64,000 bases of DNA from Candidatus Zhuqueibacterota bacterium (GCA_029261995.1 JAJDAF010000011.1:48859-112858); one strand, 5' to 3'. Shown: positions 44,338 through 54,277, counted from the first letter of the stretch. Made by a program: numbers and translations. Notes: generated by a model from the sequence alone, not told the origin.

Positions 44338-47178
44338 CTATTTATATAAGAAAAACATCGCATAGATTATCATGCAAACAACAGTGATACCGAGCGCCAG
44401 GCAACTGAAACCAAAAACGCGGGCGCCAACTTTCAGCCAATGGGGTGGCGCGGCCACCACTCGCTTCCGAATCCCTTGAGTCTCAATCATATGGGCGTAT
44501 TCACGTGGGCGGTCCTCTTTTAATTCTTCCAGGGAAACGCTACCAGTGAAGATGACCGGGTCCATGGGAAATTTGTCGGGGCGGAAATGCGTATTGAAAA
44601 AATGCACCGTGAAAATGAACCCGGTAGCGAGCAAAGCCTCGTCGCTGTGAATGATGGTCGCAATATTGATGAACCAGCCAGGCATGCCAAGCTTGGTAAA
44701 ACCTGCCGGAAACCAGAGCATGAGCCCACTTCCACCGATCACGGCGACACCCCAGAACACGGCGAAGTAGTCGAATTTTTCCCAGTAAGTCCACCGGCCA
44801 TAGTGCGGACGTTTGCCGATGCCCAGGAACCACTTTACGGTTTGCCCAAACTCAATCAGATCCTGCTTGCGCGGCACAATCGTGTTTTCACCGGTGAGCA
44901 TCTGCTTCAGAGTCAATCGTTCTTTGCGTTTCTTGTAAATCAAATTGCCGATGTGCAGAAGGAAATACGCGAAAGTAACCACTGCTCCAAACCGGTGCAA
45001 GAAGCCCGTCACTTCGTAGCCACCCATAATTTTGGATAGAAATTGAAATGCCCCGACACCGGCAAATTTGATTGTCATGCCGGTGATGGCAAGAGAAATA
45101 AAACTCAAAATGACCATCACATGCAGCGTCCGGGAGAAGCCGTCAAAGCGCGTGATGTAAGTCTTGCCTGCGGAAGCTGCTGCTCCGGCACTGACGGCGT
45201 CGCGCTTCTGTTTCTCAGCTTTTGTATTCTTGCGGCGTTCATAGGCAGCGCGTGGCACCCACAACAAGGTGTGAATACCAAAGAATCCGAACGTGCAAAT
45301 CAAGAGTCCCGACATGAACCAGAATGTGCCATGCAGATATGGGTACTTCGCTTTGTTGTGATGTGTAGCATGAGTCAGATAGCCGACGAACTTGCGGTTT
45401 GAGTTGGGATGACAACTCTTGCAAGTCTCGATGATATTTGCTCTGCTCAATTTGGACGCCGGATTGGAAACCGGCAGAATGTCATGCGCGCCATGGCAGT
45501 CGTAGCACTTCGCGGTTTTCAATGCGCCCAGTTTCGACACTTTGCCATGGAAGGTCTCGAAATAGGTTTCAGATACATCCTGGTGGCATTTGCCGCACTG
45601 GTCGAGAATTCCCTGCCTGAAATTATCGACATCCACGCGTTCGATGGTGTGTGACAGGTGGCAATCGTTGCACTCTGGCAACTCCTTATCGGTCTGGGTC
45701 ATCTGCGGACTGTGAATGCTTTTGTTGAAGGCCTCATAAATCCCCAAATGACACTGGGAACAGGTTGCCGCGATGTTCTCGTCGTGCACCGTAGAAAGAG
45801 AGTCGGCGGCCGGCAGCTCGCGATGGGCGGTGTGGCAATCGATACAGGTTGCCGTAACCATCAAACCACTCTTCAGCAGGCCCTTGCCGTGAATACTCAT
45901 GGTGTATTTTGCGACGATTCCGTGCTCCGCGCCTGTGTAGGCCACTGCGGCTTGTTCTCCCTCGCGGTGGCATCTACCACACAAATCCGGGATATTGCGA
46001 GCGAATGTCGGTGATTTAAGATCGTCCTTGGGTAGAATGTTGTGGACGCCGTGGCAATCGGTGCAGTAGGGTGCAAGTTCATTTCCACGCTTGGCATTCT
46101 GGCTATGAAAGCTCTGCTCATATTCCACAACTTCGGCGGCATGGCACATCGAGCAATCGACCTGGCCGCTGTTGAGACACACAGGATTTGCAGACTGGCT
46201 GATGTTGGTGTGGCATTTGATGCACTGAATGGTCCCGTGGTCCGATTGCGCGAGCGAATCGGCGTTGACGTAAAGCGACTGTTCCTGGCCGTTTGTCTGC
46301 CTGACGAGATTTTCGTCTGAGTGGCAGCGCAAGCATTTCGAGTCCGGAAAGCTTTTCTCGTAGAAGACGCGCTGCACCTTGTGCGGCTGGTGGCAGTCTA
46401 CACAAATCGGCAGTTCATGTGGCTTCTTCTCCCAAAGCGCGCCCCGGATGACCTTGCGGTGCACCCGCTCAATTTGCGCGTGGCATTGCAGGCAAGTGCC
46501 AGCAATATTGGCGCGATTAATCGACGACTCCGAATTCTCGTGCGGCAGAATATCATGAGAGGTGTGGCAACTGGTGCAAACAGCGGTCACGATGAGCCCT
46601 CGGCGGAACAAACCGTCACCATGAATGGACTGCGAATAGTCCTCCAGAACATGCCTTTGCGCCACCCTGCGAAGCCTCGATACAGGCGTCCCTTCTTTGT
46701 GACAGGAGCCACAGAGGGAAGGGATGTTCATGACGTAAGTTTTCGCTTTTTCATTTGACGACGCCAGGATGTCGTGTTTGCCGTGACAGCTCTCGCAAGT
46801 CGGCGCCAGATACTTGCCCTGGCTCAGGGCGGCGCCGTGCAGACTTCGGTCGAATTTCTCCACAGCTTCATCATGACAAGTGGCGCAATCGACGGGCTCC
46901 AAATCATCTTCGTGCGGAAACTCCTCGACATCCGCATCGATGTGACAGGATATGCATTCGTTTTCTGCGTGAACCGATTGCTTGAACCTCGAACCCTGCA
47001 CATAGATAGAAACCTCCCGGCCATTGCGTTCCATGGTCAGGTCGGCGTCGCCGTGGCATTCCAGGCACGCATCATCCTGAGCCTTGCCGACGGCAGGCAA
47101 CAAAAGCAGGACGGCAACCGCGATTCTCCAGCAGTGGTAGCCCGTCTTGACTGTCCTTTGATTAGAATTCTTCGTCAT
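44338..47178 (-). CDS. Nineteen-haem cytochrome c fused to a cytochrome b561-like membrane domain
   Basis: A 946-residue fusion. After a signal peptide (residues 16-34) a periplasmic region to about residue 625 holds 19 CXXCH sites. Haems 1-8 and 9-16 form a tandem duplication with matching spacers (for example APTCESCHGKH and APYCTDCHGVH; PSLCGSCHKEG and PDLCGRCHREG). Haems 17-19 are an extra partial unit. Residues 630-946 carry about six membrane helices with His residues for b haems (SRTLHVMVILSFISLAITGM, FLHRFGAVVTFAYFLLHIG, GGSGLMLWFPAG, ATIIHSDEALLATGFIFTVHFF). The layout resembles CbcL, the quinone-linked b/c cytochrome of Geobacter, with twice the haem count. Menaquinol oxidation with export of electrons is the likely role. 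Confidence 0.93.
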   Translation of the reverse strand: MTKNSNQRTVKTGYHCWRIAVAVLLLLPAVGKAQDDACLECHGDADLTMERNGREVSIYVQGSRFKQSVHAENECISCHIDADVEEFPHEDDLEPVDCATCHDEAVEKFDRSLHGAALSQGKYLAPTCESCHGKHDILASSNEKAKTYVMNIPSLCGSCHKEGTPVSRLRRVAQRHVLEDYSQSIHGDGLFRRGLIVTAVCTSCHTSHDILPHENSESSINRANIAGTCLQCHAQIERVHRKVIRGALWEKKPHELPICVDCHQPHKVQRVFYEKSFPDSKCLRCHSDENLVRQTNGQEQSLYVNADSLAQSDHGTIQCIKCHTNISQSANPVCLNSGQVDCSMCHAAEVVEYEQSFHSQNAKRGNELAPYCTDCHGVHNILPKDDLKSPTFARNIPDLCGRCHREGEQAAVAYTGAEHGIVAKYTMSIHGKGLLKSGLMVTATCIDCHTAHRELPAADSLSTVHDENIAATCSQCHLGIYEAFNKSIHSPQMTQTDKELPECNDCHLSHTIERVDVDNFRQGILDQCGKCHQDVSETYFETFHGKVSKLGALKTAKCYDCHGAHDILPVSNPASKLSRANIIETCKSCHPNSNRKFVGYLTHATHHNKAKYPYLHGTFWFMSGLLICTFGFFGIHTLLWVPRAAYERRKNTKAEKQKRDAVSAGAAASAGKTYITRFDGFSRTLHVMVILSFISLAITGMTIKFAGVGAFQFLSKIMGGYEVTGFLHRFGAVVTFAYFLLHIGNLIYKKRKERLTLKQMLTGENTIVPRKQDLIEFGQTVKWFLGIGKRPHYGRWTYWEKFDYFAVFWGVAVIGGSGLMLWFPAGFTKLGMPGWFINIATIIHSDEALLATGFIFTVHFFNTHFRPDKFPMDPVIFTGSVSLEELKEDRPREYAHMIETQGIRKRVVAAPPHWLKVGARVFGFSCLALGITVVCMIIYAMFFLYK

Positions 47179-47208
47179 TATAGTTTGTACTTTCCGGCGT
47201 TGAAGCCC

Positions 47209-47943
47209 CTATTGTTTTGAAAGTTCCGATTGCGCGTCCGCGCCATCCTCTGACTGCAGTTCGAGCCACTCGTCAAAATGGTGCTCGCGCTGGTCCTTTT
47301 CGGAAATCCGGCCATCGACCATGCACGTATTGATGGGATAGATTTCCGGATCAAAAATCACGCTGTAAAAATGCCAAACCACGATGGCAAGAGAGGCAAG
47401 CCACGCTTCATAAAGATGCACGACAGTGACCAGGTCAATAACCCATCGCGGAAAAAACATCAGGGTCAAGCTCGAGAACCAGAGCATGAAACCGCTGACG
47501 ATCATGATCACGCCACCCCAGATGAGAGCCAGATATTCCGCCTTCTCCATATAGTTGAAATGGCCAAATGTCGGCGGCTGCTTGCGGATACCGAGGTAGT
47601 AGGACAGATTCTGCATGAAATCGCTTAGATCGCGCCGACAAGGTAGAAAGGCCTTGCCCAGAACCCTGCCGCGCGCGGTCGCCAGCAGATAGAAAACATG
47701 ATAAACGCCAACCAGCACAAACGCGCCCCCGAAAATGCGGTGCAGCAGGCTGCGGGCGTCGGCAAACCAAGGCACGCTGATGAATGGTCGAACCCACCAC
47801 GCGTCTGGATGTTTGAGTGCAAAACCTGTAAAAACCAGCAGGATAAATGAAACCGCCAGTACCCAATGCTGGAAGCGTTCATTGGCAGTCCACCTGACGT
47901 AAGCGTGTTTTCCGTTACGGGCCGGGGATAAGAGATGAGTCAT
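47209..47943 (-). CDS. Cytochrome b561 / formate dehydrogenase gamma-like membrane subunit
   Basis: A 244-residue protein with four to five helices. NERFQHWVLAVSFILLVFTGFAL, LHRIFGGAFVLVGVYHVFYLL, WGGVIMIVSGFMLWF and VVHLYEAWLASLAIVVWHFY supply paired histidines for b haems. It is homologous to the C-terminal part of the downstream fusion protein: both contain a GI-K-P-FG-F/W-Y-EK-(E/D)Y signature. Its first codon overlaps the stop of the 11-haem gene (ATGA), so the two proteins are made in step and probably form one complex equivalent to the fused version. It links the quinone pool to periplasmic haems. Confidence 0.9.
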   Translation of the reverse strand: MTHLLSPARNGKHAYVRWTANERFQHWVLAVSFILLVFTGFALKHPDAWWVRPFISVPWFADARSLLHRIFGGAFVLVGVYHVFYLLATARGRVLGKAFLPCRRDLSDFMQNLSYYLGIRKQPPTFGHFNYMEKAEYLALIWGGVIMIVSGFMLWFSSLTLMFFPRWVIDLVTVVHLYEAWLASLAIVVWHFYSVIFDPEIYPINTCMVDGRISEKDQREHHFDEWLELQSEDGADAQSELSKQ

Positions 47944-49178
47944 GCGCCTGCCTCCCGTTTCTTGACAATTCGTCGCGACTTTCGGATGAAATCAGCGCCA
48001 TTGTGCAACGCCATACCACCGATCACCACCACGATCAAAAGAATGTAAATATCCTTGACATATTTCACGACTCGTCCCGGTGTGGTGCTGCTGGTGAGAT
48101 GCACAGCGCCCCTGGACACATTTTTGTCTATGCCGGGATGGCAATTACCACACGTCTTATGCAGGTTTGCTACGTGGACCAGCGAACGTGGGTCGGATGA
48201 CCGAAAGATATTGTGGATGCCGTGGCAGCTCGCGCAATTCGCAGCCTCCATGGAACCACCCTTGATCGCGAGCCCGTGATAACTCTCCTCAAATGTTATG
48301 ACTCGCGACTCGGCAATGCCATAGCGCTCGGTGATAATTTCGGAGGCGTGGCAGCGCTCGCAGGTAGCAGCCGAAACCCTCAGCGGATGGACACGGGACT
48401 CAGGATCTTCGGGAGATTTGACCCCATGCTCGCCGTGGCAGTCGGTGCACACCGGCGCATCCCTCAGGCCTTCTTCTACCGCAACACCGTGCACGCTTTC
48501 GGTAAACTGCTCGTAAATCTCGCCGTGGCACTGGCCGCAGGTTTCAGGAACATTCTTCCAGTAAATCGGCGACTCGGGATCTTTCATCGAGTAGATTCCG
48601 TGATTGCCATGGCAACTTGTACAGGTGGCTGCGTCGAAGTTCTCCTCAGACATCAGCGCGATGCCATGAACGCTGTTGCGGTAAGCTGCAAGCGGGTCGT
48701 GGATTGGAATGTGGTATTTCTTCACAATCTTCGGGTCCGCATGGCAGATCGCGCAGGTGGACGCCAGGTTCAAGGGGTAGACTTTTGAGTGGGCATCCGA
48801 TGCCGACAGAATGTCGTGTTTGCCGTGACAGTCGGCACAAGAGGCGGCATCGGGCCCGCTCGCATCGCCATGCACGCTGGCATGGTAGACTTCCATGACG
48901 TCGTCATGACATGCTGAGCAGTCTACTGTTCCCAACACCTCGTCGTGCGGGTCGCCTTCGGCATCGACGTGGCAATCAACACATTCAAATTCGCCATGGC
49001 TGGAGGATGCAAAAATCAGACTGTCAACATAAGCTGAGATTTCTAGGGTGTCGGAGACAACAGCAGTCAGGTCTGGATCATCGTGACATTCAAAGCAGCT
49101 TCCCTGGCCATAAATCCAAGGTGAGCAGGTCAGGGTGAAAGCCACGGCAAGAAAATAGAAAGAGTATTTGATAAGCAT
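47940..49178 (-). CDS. Eleven-haem periplasmic cytochrome c with C-terminal membrane anchor
   Basis: A 412-residue protein. A signal sequence (residues 1-24) leads to 11 CXXCH sites (CFECH to CGNCH) and a C-terminal helix (YILLIVVVIGGMALHNGA) followed by a basic tail, which fixes it to the inner membrane. The haem-to-haem spacing and strings such as DVMEVYHASVHG and CADCHGKHDIL match each eight-haem module of the 19-haem fusion two genes on, so all derive from one family. The ATG at 49178 has GGTG before it; the frame remains open to 49274. It is the first gene of the five-gene operon and lies 32 bases from a sigma-54-like promoter. Confidence 0.92.
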   Translation of the reverse strand: MLIKYSFYFLAVAFTLTCSPWIYGQGSCFECHDDPDLTAVVSDTLEISAYVDSLIFASSSHGEFECVDCHVDAEGDPHDEVLGTVDCSACHDDVMEVYHASVHGDASGPDAASCADCHGKHDILSASDAHSKVYPLNLASTCAICHADPKIVKKYHIPIHDPLAAYRNSVHGIALMSEENFDAATCTSCHGNHGIYSMKDPESPIYWKNVPETCGQCHGEIYEQFTESVHGVAVEEGLRDAPVCTDCHGEHGVKSPEDPESRVHPLRVSAATCERCHASEIITERYGIAESRVITFEESYHGLAIKGGSMEAANCASCHGIHNIFRSSDPRSLVHVANLHKTCGNCHPGIDKNVSRGAVHLTSSTTPGRVVKYVKDIYILLIVVVIGGMALHNGADFIRKSRRIVKKREAGA

Positions 49179-49209
49179 CGTGGCACCATTTTTTTTGATG
49201 CCAGATTGG

Positions 49210-49225
49210 ATCAAAAAAAGTGCCA
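49210..49225 (-). promoter_or_regulatory. Sigma-54-like promoter of the multihaem operon
   Basis: On the minus strand TGGCAC-TTTTT-TTGAT: a perfect -24 element, correct spacing, and a -12 element with TTGA where TTGC is usual. The predicted start is near 49198, about 20 bases before the ATG. A GAAACAAA string at 49250-49257 resembles one arm of the dyads at 41007-41104. Confidence 0.6.
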
Positions 49226-49373
49226 CCAGAACTGGTGACATTAGGAATCGAAACAAATGACTGTTTTTTAACACTCTTACAAGCGCGAGTGGTGCAGCAG
49301 TGTGTGCACGCCGCTTCTCAGTTTTGATAAGTTCTTGAGTGGCGTTCTGATTTATAGGAAGAACGTTCCTGGC

Positions 49374-50171
49374 TCATTCCGGCAGAATCGCGACAATACG
49401 CAGCGGCCCGCCGCTACCGCCCCTTATCTTCATGGGTAGCGCAATCAGAGTAAACCCCAGGTCCGGGAGCAACTCCAGATTCGCGACATTTTCGAAGGCC
49501 GGGATGTTGGCGCCGAACAAGGTGACGTGGCTCTGAAAGCGGGAGGACTGGCCGTAGTCGATACTGGGCGTATCCAGCCCGATGGCTTTTATCTTGCGAC
49601 TCTCCGTCAGCCATTTCTCCGCCTCCGGGTGAAGGCCGGGGAAGTGCAGCTTCGCCACTGCCTGTGGGCCAAGTTCCGCGGTGCCCATGTACTGCTCGCG
49701 ATCCGGCCAAAAGCGTCCGAAGCCGGTCCGCAGCAAAACGATTTTGCCGTCGATTGGCTCGCCGTGTGTCTTTTCCCAGGCGATGAAATCATCTATCGCG
49801 ACGAGATAATCCCGGTCGCGGCTACACTGCTCGGAAACATCGATGACAATCCCCGGCCCCACAAGGCGCTCGAGCGGGATGGCGTCTACCGTGTGCCTGC
49901 CCTGGTAGAAATGCGCCGGAGCGTCGAGATGCGTGCCGCCATGCTCGGCTGTAGAAAAATTGTTGGCCTCGTAGTGAAAGCCAAGCGGATTTTCGCCTTT
50001 GAATACGACCTCGAGTTTGAAGCCTTCGGCAGTGGGCCAGAAAATGGTGTCCTGGTCGTAAGAATAAGAAAGATCGACGATTTGCCCGGAGATGGCTTCC
50101 GGCCTGGACGGCTGGCATCCGACAAGTGCCGCCAAGCAAACTGGAATCAAGCAACGAAAGAGTCTGACCAT
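49374..50171 (-). CDS. Cyclase-family metal hydrolase, lipoprotein
   Basis: A 265-residue protein of the cyclase / kynurenine formamidase family, exported as a lipoprotein (lipobox AALVGC). HGGTHLDAPAHF is the metal-binding motif with the catalytic histidines and Asp. LDLSYSYDQDTIFWP-like opening text (IVDLSYSYDQDTIFWP) and GLDTPSIDYG also match. Members hydrolyse N-formylkynurenine or cyclic amides; the natural substrate here is not known, and an envelope-anchored form is less common than cytosolic ones. GGAGGGAG before ATG 50171 supports the start. It lies between the cytochrome operon and dut with no obvious operon partner. Confidence 0.88.
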   Translation of the reverse strand: MVRLFRCLIPVCLAALVGCQPSRPEAISGQIVDLSYSYDQDTIFWPTAEGFKLEVVFKGENPLGFHYEANNFSTAEHGGTHLDAPAHFYQGRHTVDAIPLERLVGPGIVIDVSEQCSRDRDYLVAIDDFIAWEKTHGEPIDGKIVLLRTGFGRFWPDREQYMGTAELGPQAVAKLHFPGLHPEAEKWLTESRKIKAIGLDTPSIDYGQSSRFQSHVTLFGANIPAFENVANLELLPDLGFTLIALPMKIRGGSGGPLRIVAILPE

Positions 50172-50258
50172 TGTTACTCCCTCCGCAACGCGGCAGAGCC
50201 GCAAATTAGAAATTACCAATTACGCATGGCAAAACCCCAACAGGTTGAAAACTTCGTA

Positions 50259-50714
50259 CTAGCCTTTGTTCAGCCCGGTTGAACCAAAACCGCCGGCGCC
50301 ACGCGTGGTATCCGACAACTCATCGACTTCCTCGAACTTTGCGTAAGCCACCGGAGCCACAACAAGCTGGGCAATCTTCTGATCCTTCTCAACCTGGTAG
50401 GTTTCATTGCTGAGATTGACGAGAATGACCTTGATCTCGCCGCGGTAGCCGAAATCGATGGTGCCCGGCGTGTTCAAGACCGTCAGGCCGCTCTTCAAAG
50501 CCAGCCCGCTCTTTGGCCGGACCTGCAGTTCGTAGCCAACCGGCACCTCCGCAGCCAGTCCGGTACCGACAGCGGCCCGCGACAGCGGCTCAAGCGTGAT
50601 AGCTTCCGTGGCAAACAGATCCGCGCCGGAATCCCCCAGATGAGCGTACTTCGGTGTGTGAGCGTCAGGATGCAACTTCTTTATCCTGACCAGGCAGGAT
50701 TCTTCTTCAGACAT
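50259..50714 (-). CDS. dut: Deoxyuridine 5'-triphosphate nucleotidohydrolase
   Basis: A 151-residue trimeric dUTPase that converts dUTP to dUMP and pyrophosphate, keeping uracil out of DNA. All five motifs are present in order: AHLGDSGADLFA, PKSGLALKSGL, GTIDFGYRGEIKVILVN, QKIAQLVVAPV and TRGAGGFGSTG. The length is normal. The ATG at 50714 begins the conserved part; the frame upstream to 50786 is unrelated sequence. The gene is followed by the cyclase gene after 87 bases and preceded by a DUF423 gene, with a seven-base tandem repeat between them. Confidence 0.97.
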   Translation of the reverse strand: MSEEESCLVRIKKLHPDAHTPKYAHLGDSGADLFATEAITLEPLSRAAVGTGLAAEVPVGYELQVRPKSGLALKSGLTVLNTPGTIDFGYRGEIKVILVNLSNETYQVEKDQKIAQLVVAPVAYAKFEEVDELSDTTRGAGGFGSTGLNKG

Positions 50715-50777
50715 ATATTGGAGTCCCAGTTTGAATGATAAACAATGTTCGTAGAGCGTCCGCAAAAACTGGACTCT

Positions 50778-50819
50778 ACGCTTCACGCTTCACGCTTCAC
50801 GCCTCACGCTCCACGAACC
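50778..50819. repeat. Seven-base tandem repeat (ACGCTTC), six copies
   Basis: Three exact ACGCTTC units are followed by ACGCCTC, ACGCTCC and ACGAACC. The array covers the last five codons and stop of the DUF423 gene, so its length could vary the C-terminus of that protein or the dut leader. Confidence 0.75.
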
Positions 50820-51175
50820 GCAGCGATAAACAAACACAGCCAGCCCGCAAGAAATGCCAAACCGCCAAGCGGCGTAATCGCCCCCAGCCAGCGAATACCG
50901 CTCAAGCTAAGCACATAAAGACTTCCCGAAAAAACGACCGTGCCCGCAATGAAAAGCCAGCCTGCCGAAGTGGTCAGACTGCCGGCCCAGCGCTCGCAGG
51001 CCCAAGCAGTGGCGAGCAGCGCGAATGTGTGGTACATCTGGTAGCGCACCCCAGTTTCAAAGATGTCAAGCATTTCTGCTGAAAGGCGTGACTTCAAGCC
51101 ATGGGCGCCGAAGGCGCCAAGCGCCACGGACAGGAAACCGGAAATGGCCGCGGCCATGAAGAATAGTCGAACCAT
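50804..51175 (-). CDS. DUF423 family small membrane protein
   Basis: A 123-residue protein with four membrane helices. AISGFLSVALGAFGAHGLK at the N-terminus, then FETGVRYQMYHTFALLATA and GSLYVLSLSGIRWLGAITPLGG are characteristic of the DUF423 (YgdD) family. The function is unknown. GAGGAGT before the ATG supports the start. Its 3 prime end overlaps a seven-base tandem repeat. The gene may be cotranscribed with dut, 90 bases downstream. Confidence 0.92.
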   Translation of the reverse strand: MVRLFFMAAAISGFLSVALGAFGAHGLKSRLSAEMLDIFETGVRYQMYHTFALLATAWACERWAGSLTTSAGWLFIAGTVVFSGSLYVLSLSGIRWLGAITPLGGLAFLAGWLCLFIAAVRGA

Positions 51176-51306
51176 TCGTACTCCTCAGATTTGGTTGATT
51201 CAGAATGTCGGCAAGGTAGGAAAGTTCGGGATTGAAATCAAATGGAAACTTGGGTGGTGCAGCCCTGGCGCGCTCACACAAGTATGACTTCGTGAGAGAC
51301 GCGGAC

Positions 51307-51345
51307 CGCCCCAGCTCTACAGCAAGCGTTCGCAGAGCCGGGGCG
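51307..51345 (-). terminator. Terminator after the aconitase gene
   Basis: CGCCCCAGCTCT / AGAGCCGGGGCG pairs over 12 bp with one mismatch and a 15-base loop, seven bases past the stop codon. There is no T-run, so it may act as a processing or Rho-aided hairpin. Confidence 0.6.
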
Positions 51346-51352
51346 ACATCAC

Positions 51353-54037
51353 CTACAACAACTGTCGTAAAACATACTGCAAAATCCCGCCATGCCGATA
51401 GTAGTTCAACTCTTCCGGCGTATCGACCCGGCAGGTCATGGAGAACGATTTCGTGGCGCCATCTTCGGCGGTGGCAGTGACGCTCAGTTCTTTGCCAGGC
51501 CGCAGGTCCTCCGCGATGCCGGAGATGTCGAACGCCTCAAATCCGGTCAAGCCGAGGGATTCCCGGCTTTCACCAACTTTGAATTGCAGCGGCAAAACCC
51601 CCATGCCAATCAAATTGCTGCGGTGGATGCGTTCGTAACTTTCAGCCAGTACAGCTTTGACGCCCAGCAGCGCCGTGCCTTTTGCTGCCCAGTCACGGGA
51701 GGAGCCGGTGCCGTATTCCTTGCCGGCAACTACGACCAGTGGCTTGCCTTCGCTTTGATATTGCATGGCCGCTTCATAAATCGATTTCAGCGTCCGGTCC
51801 GGCAGATGAACCGTCCAACTGCCTTCGGTGCCGGGGGCAATTTGGTTGCGCAGCCGGATATTTCCGAACGTGCCGCGCATCATGACTTCGTGGTTGCCGC
51901 GGCGGGCACCGAACGAATTGAAATCTTTTTTCTCAACCCCAAGCGCGATAAGATACCTGCCGGCAGGACCATCTTCAGGAATCTGACCGGCCGGCGAAAT
52001 GTGGTCCGTGGTAACTGAGTCTCCGGCACTCACCAGCACCTGCGCGCCTTTTATATCGGTTAGAGCAGCTGGCTGTAGTGGCAAATTCTCGAAGAAGGGT
52101 GGATTCTTGACGTAGGTGGAGTTGCTGTCCCAGTCGTAGAGATCGCCTTCGGAAATTTCCAGGGCGCGCCAGCGGGCGTCGCCGGTGAAGACTTCGGCGT
52201 ACTCTTTCTCGAAGTGCTCACGTTTCACCGAATCGCGCACGACTTGCTTGATCTCAGCCATGCTGGGCCAGAGGTCTTTCAGGAAGACAGGCTTGCCGTC
52301 CTTGTCGTCGCCGATGGGCTCATTATACAAATCGATGTCCATGCGGCCGGCCAACGCGTAAGCCACCACCAGCGGCGGCGAGGCCAGGTAGTTGGCGCGC
52401 GTGTGCGGACTTACTCTGCCTTCAAAATTGCGGTTTCCACTCAGTACCGCAGCGGTCACCAGCTTGCCTTCCTGGATGCCGTTGACGATGTGCTCCGGCA
52501 GCGGTCCGCTGTTGCCAATGCAGGTGGTGCAGCCGTAGCCGACCACGTTGAATTTAAGTTGGTCCAGGTAGGTGGTCAGCCCGGAATCATTCAGGTAGTC
52601 GGTGACCACTTTCGAGCCCGGCGCGAGACTGGTCTTGACCCAGGGCTTGGTCTGCATCCCGCGCTCGACTGCTTTCTTCGCTACCAGGCCGGCGCCGACC
52701 ATGACGGATGGATTCGAAGTATTGGTGCAGCTCGTAATCGCGGCAATCACCACCGAGCCGTTGCTAAGCTCGAAATCTCCGTCGCCGTTGGCGCTGACGC
52801 TGATCCTGTCTTGGGCGCCATCCACTTTCAAAGTGTCGAGCGCTTTGGAAAATGCCTGCTTGGATTCCGCCAAAGGAATGCGGTCCTGCGGCCGCTTGGG
52901 CCCGGCGATGCTGGGCTGAACCGTACTCAGGTCAAGCTCAAGGGAGGCGGAGTAAACCGGGTCAGGCGTATCGTCCGTGCGAAACAGGCCTTGCTCCTTG
53001 GTATAGCTTTCCACCAACTTGACCTGCTCAGCGGAACGTCCTGAGGAATGCAGATAATTGAGCGTTTCCGCATCCACCGGGAAGAAGCCGATGGTTGCGC
53101 CGTACTCCGGCCCCATGTTGGAGATGGTCGCCCGGTCGGCCAGACTGAGATTGCTCAAACCCTGACCGTAAAACTCGACGAACTTGCCAACCACGCCCTG
53201 CTTGCGCAGCATCTCAACAATGATGAGCACAAGGTCGGTCGCGGTCGCTCCCTCTGCCAGATTGCCAACCAGCTTCATGCCAACCACATCAGGAATGAGC
53301 ATTGAAATCGGCTGACCCAGCATGGCCGCCTCGGCTTCGATGCCGCCGACGCCCCAACCGACGACGCCCAGGCCATTGATCATCGTGGTGTGAGAATCGG
53401 TGCCCACCAACGTGTCCGGGTAAGCAACCGCCCTACCATTCTTCTGGCCGCGGAACACCACCTGGCCGAGGTACTCCAGGTTGACCTGGTGACAGATGCC
53501 AGTTTCCGGTGGCACGACTCGAAAGTTCTCGAATGAGCTTTGTCCCCAGCGCAGGAAGACGTAGCGTTCGCGATTGCGTTCGTACTCGCGCTCGGTGTTG
53601 AACTGCATGGCGCCGGCATTGCCAAAACGGTCGATTTGAATGGAGTGGTCGATGACCAAATCGGCGGGAACCTGAGGATTGATCTTAGTTGGGTCGCCGC
53701 CGAGCTTCTTCATGGCGTCGCGCATGGCAGCCAAATCCACCACCGCCGGCACGCCGGTGAAATCCTGCATCAAGACACGGGCAGGCCGGAAGGCGATTTC
53801 CTGTTCCGACTTCTTGCTCGGGTCCCAGTTCGCAACCGCTGCGATGTCCTCTTTCTTGACAAAAGCATTGTCTTCATTGCGCAGCAGGTTCTCCAGCAGA
53901 ACTTTCATGGAAAACGGCAGCCGCGAGATGTTGCTGTGCCCTGCCTTCTCGACGGCGTCCAGCCGGAACATGTCGTAGGACGTGCCTGCGACATTCAGGC
54001 TCGTCCGGCTGTTAAAGCTGTTTATCTCGTTAGACAT
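51353..54037 (-). CDS. acnA: Aconitate hydratase A
   Basis: An 894-residue monomeric aconitase of the AcnA/IRP1 type that interconverts citrate and isocitrate. [30 protein letters not shown] (shown in part) holds the first region, [10 protein letters not shown] supplies the first 4Fe-4S Cys, and [13 protein letters not shown] the other two. [15 protein letters not shown] and [16 protein letters not shown] are in the swivelling domain. The length equals the E. coli enzyme. AGGAAGCACAA precedes the ATG. It stands alone with its own terminator and serves the TCA cycle, giving reductant for the respiratory chains encoded here. Confidence 0.98.
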   Translation of the reverse strand: MSNEINSFNSRTSLNVAGTSYDMFRLDAVEKAGHSNISRLPFSMKVLLENLLRNEDNAFVKKEDIAAVANWDPSKKSEQEIAFRPARVLMQDFTGVPAVVDLAAMRDAMKKLGGDPTKINPQVPADLVIDHSIQIDRFGNAGAMQFNTEREYERNRERYVFLRWGQSSFENFRVVPPETGICHQVNLEYLGQVVFRGQKNGRAVAYPDTLVGTDSHTTMINGLGVVGWGVGGIEAEAAMLGQPISMLIPDVVGMKLVGNLAEGATATDLVLIIVEMLRKQGVVGKFVEFYGQGLSNLSLADRATISNMGPEYGATIGFFPVDAETLNYLHSSGRSAEQVKLVESYTKEQGLFRTDDTPDPVYSASLELDLSTVQPSIAGPKRPQDRIPLAESKQAFSKALDTLKVDGAQDRISVSANGDGDFELSNGSVVIAAITSCTNTSNPSVMVGAGLVAKKAVERGMQTKPWVKTSLAPGSKVVTDYLNDSGLTTYLDQLKFNVVGYGCTTCIGNSGPLPEHIVNGIQEGKLVTAAVLSGNRNFEGRVSPHTRANYLASPPLVVAYALAGRMDIDLYNEPIGDDKDGKPVFLKDLWPSMAEIKQVVRDSVKREHFEKEYAEVFTGDARWRALEISEGDLYDWDSNSTYVKNPPFFENLPLQPAALTDIKGAQVLVSAGDSVTTDHISPAGQIPEDGPAGRYLIALGVEKKDFNSFGARRGNHEVMMRGTFGNIRLRNQIAPGTEGSWTVHLPDRTLKSIYEAAMQYQSEGKPLVVVAGKEYGTGSSRDWAAKGTALLGVKAVLAESYERIHRSNLIGMGVLPLQFKVGESRESLGLTGFEAFDISGIAEDLRPGKELSVTATAEDGATKSFSMTCRVDTPEELNYYRHGGILQYVLRQLL

Positions 54038-54277
54038 TTGTGCTTCCTCTATATTTTATGGTGCCAAACGACGGCTTGAAAGGTTTGCGATGATAAAAAC
54101 ACCCGGAGCCGGTATTTCATTTCCATGAACCGAAGCCCGGCCTGTCACGGTAAAGAGATCAACCAGACCGATTTGTATTATAGGTAATGGAAGACTTCGG
54201 ATCAATCATTTTGACGATGAAATCGCTATTCGAAGGTATTCTTTGGAAGGCTCATGCTGAAGCGGACAGGGAGTCGA

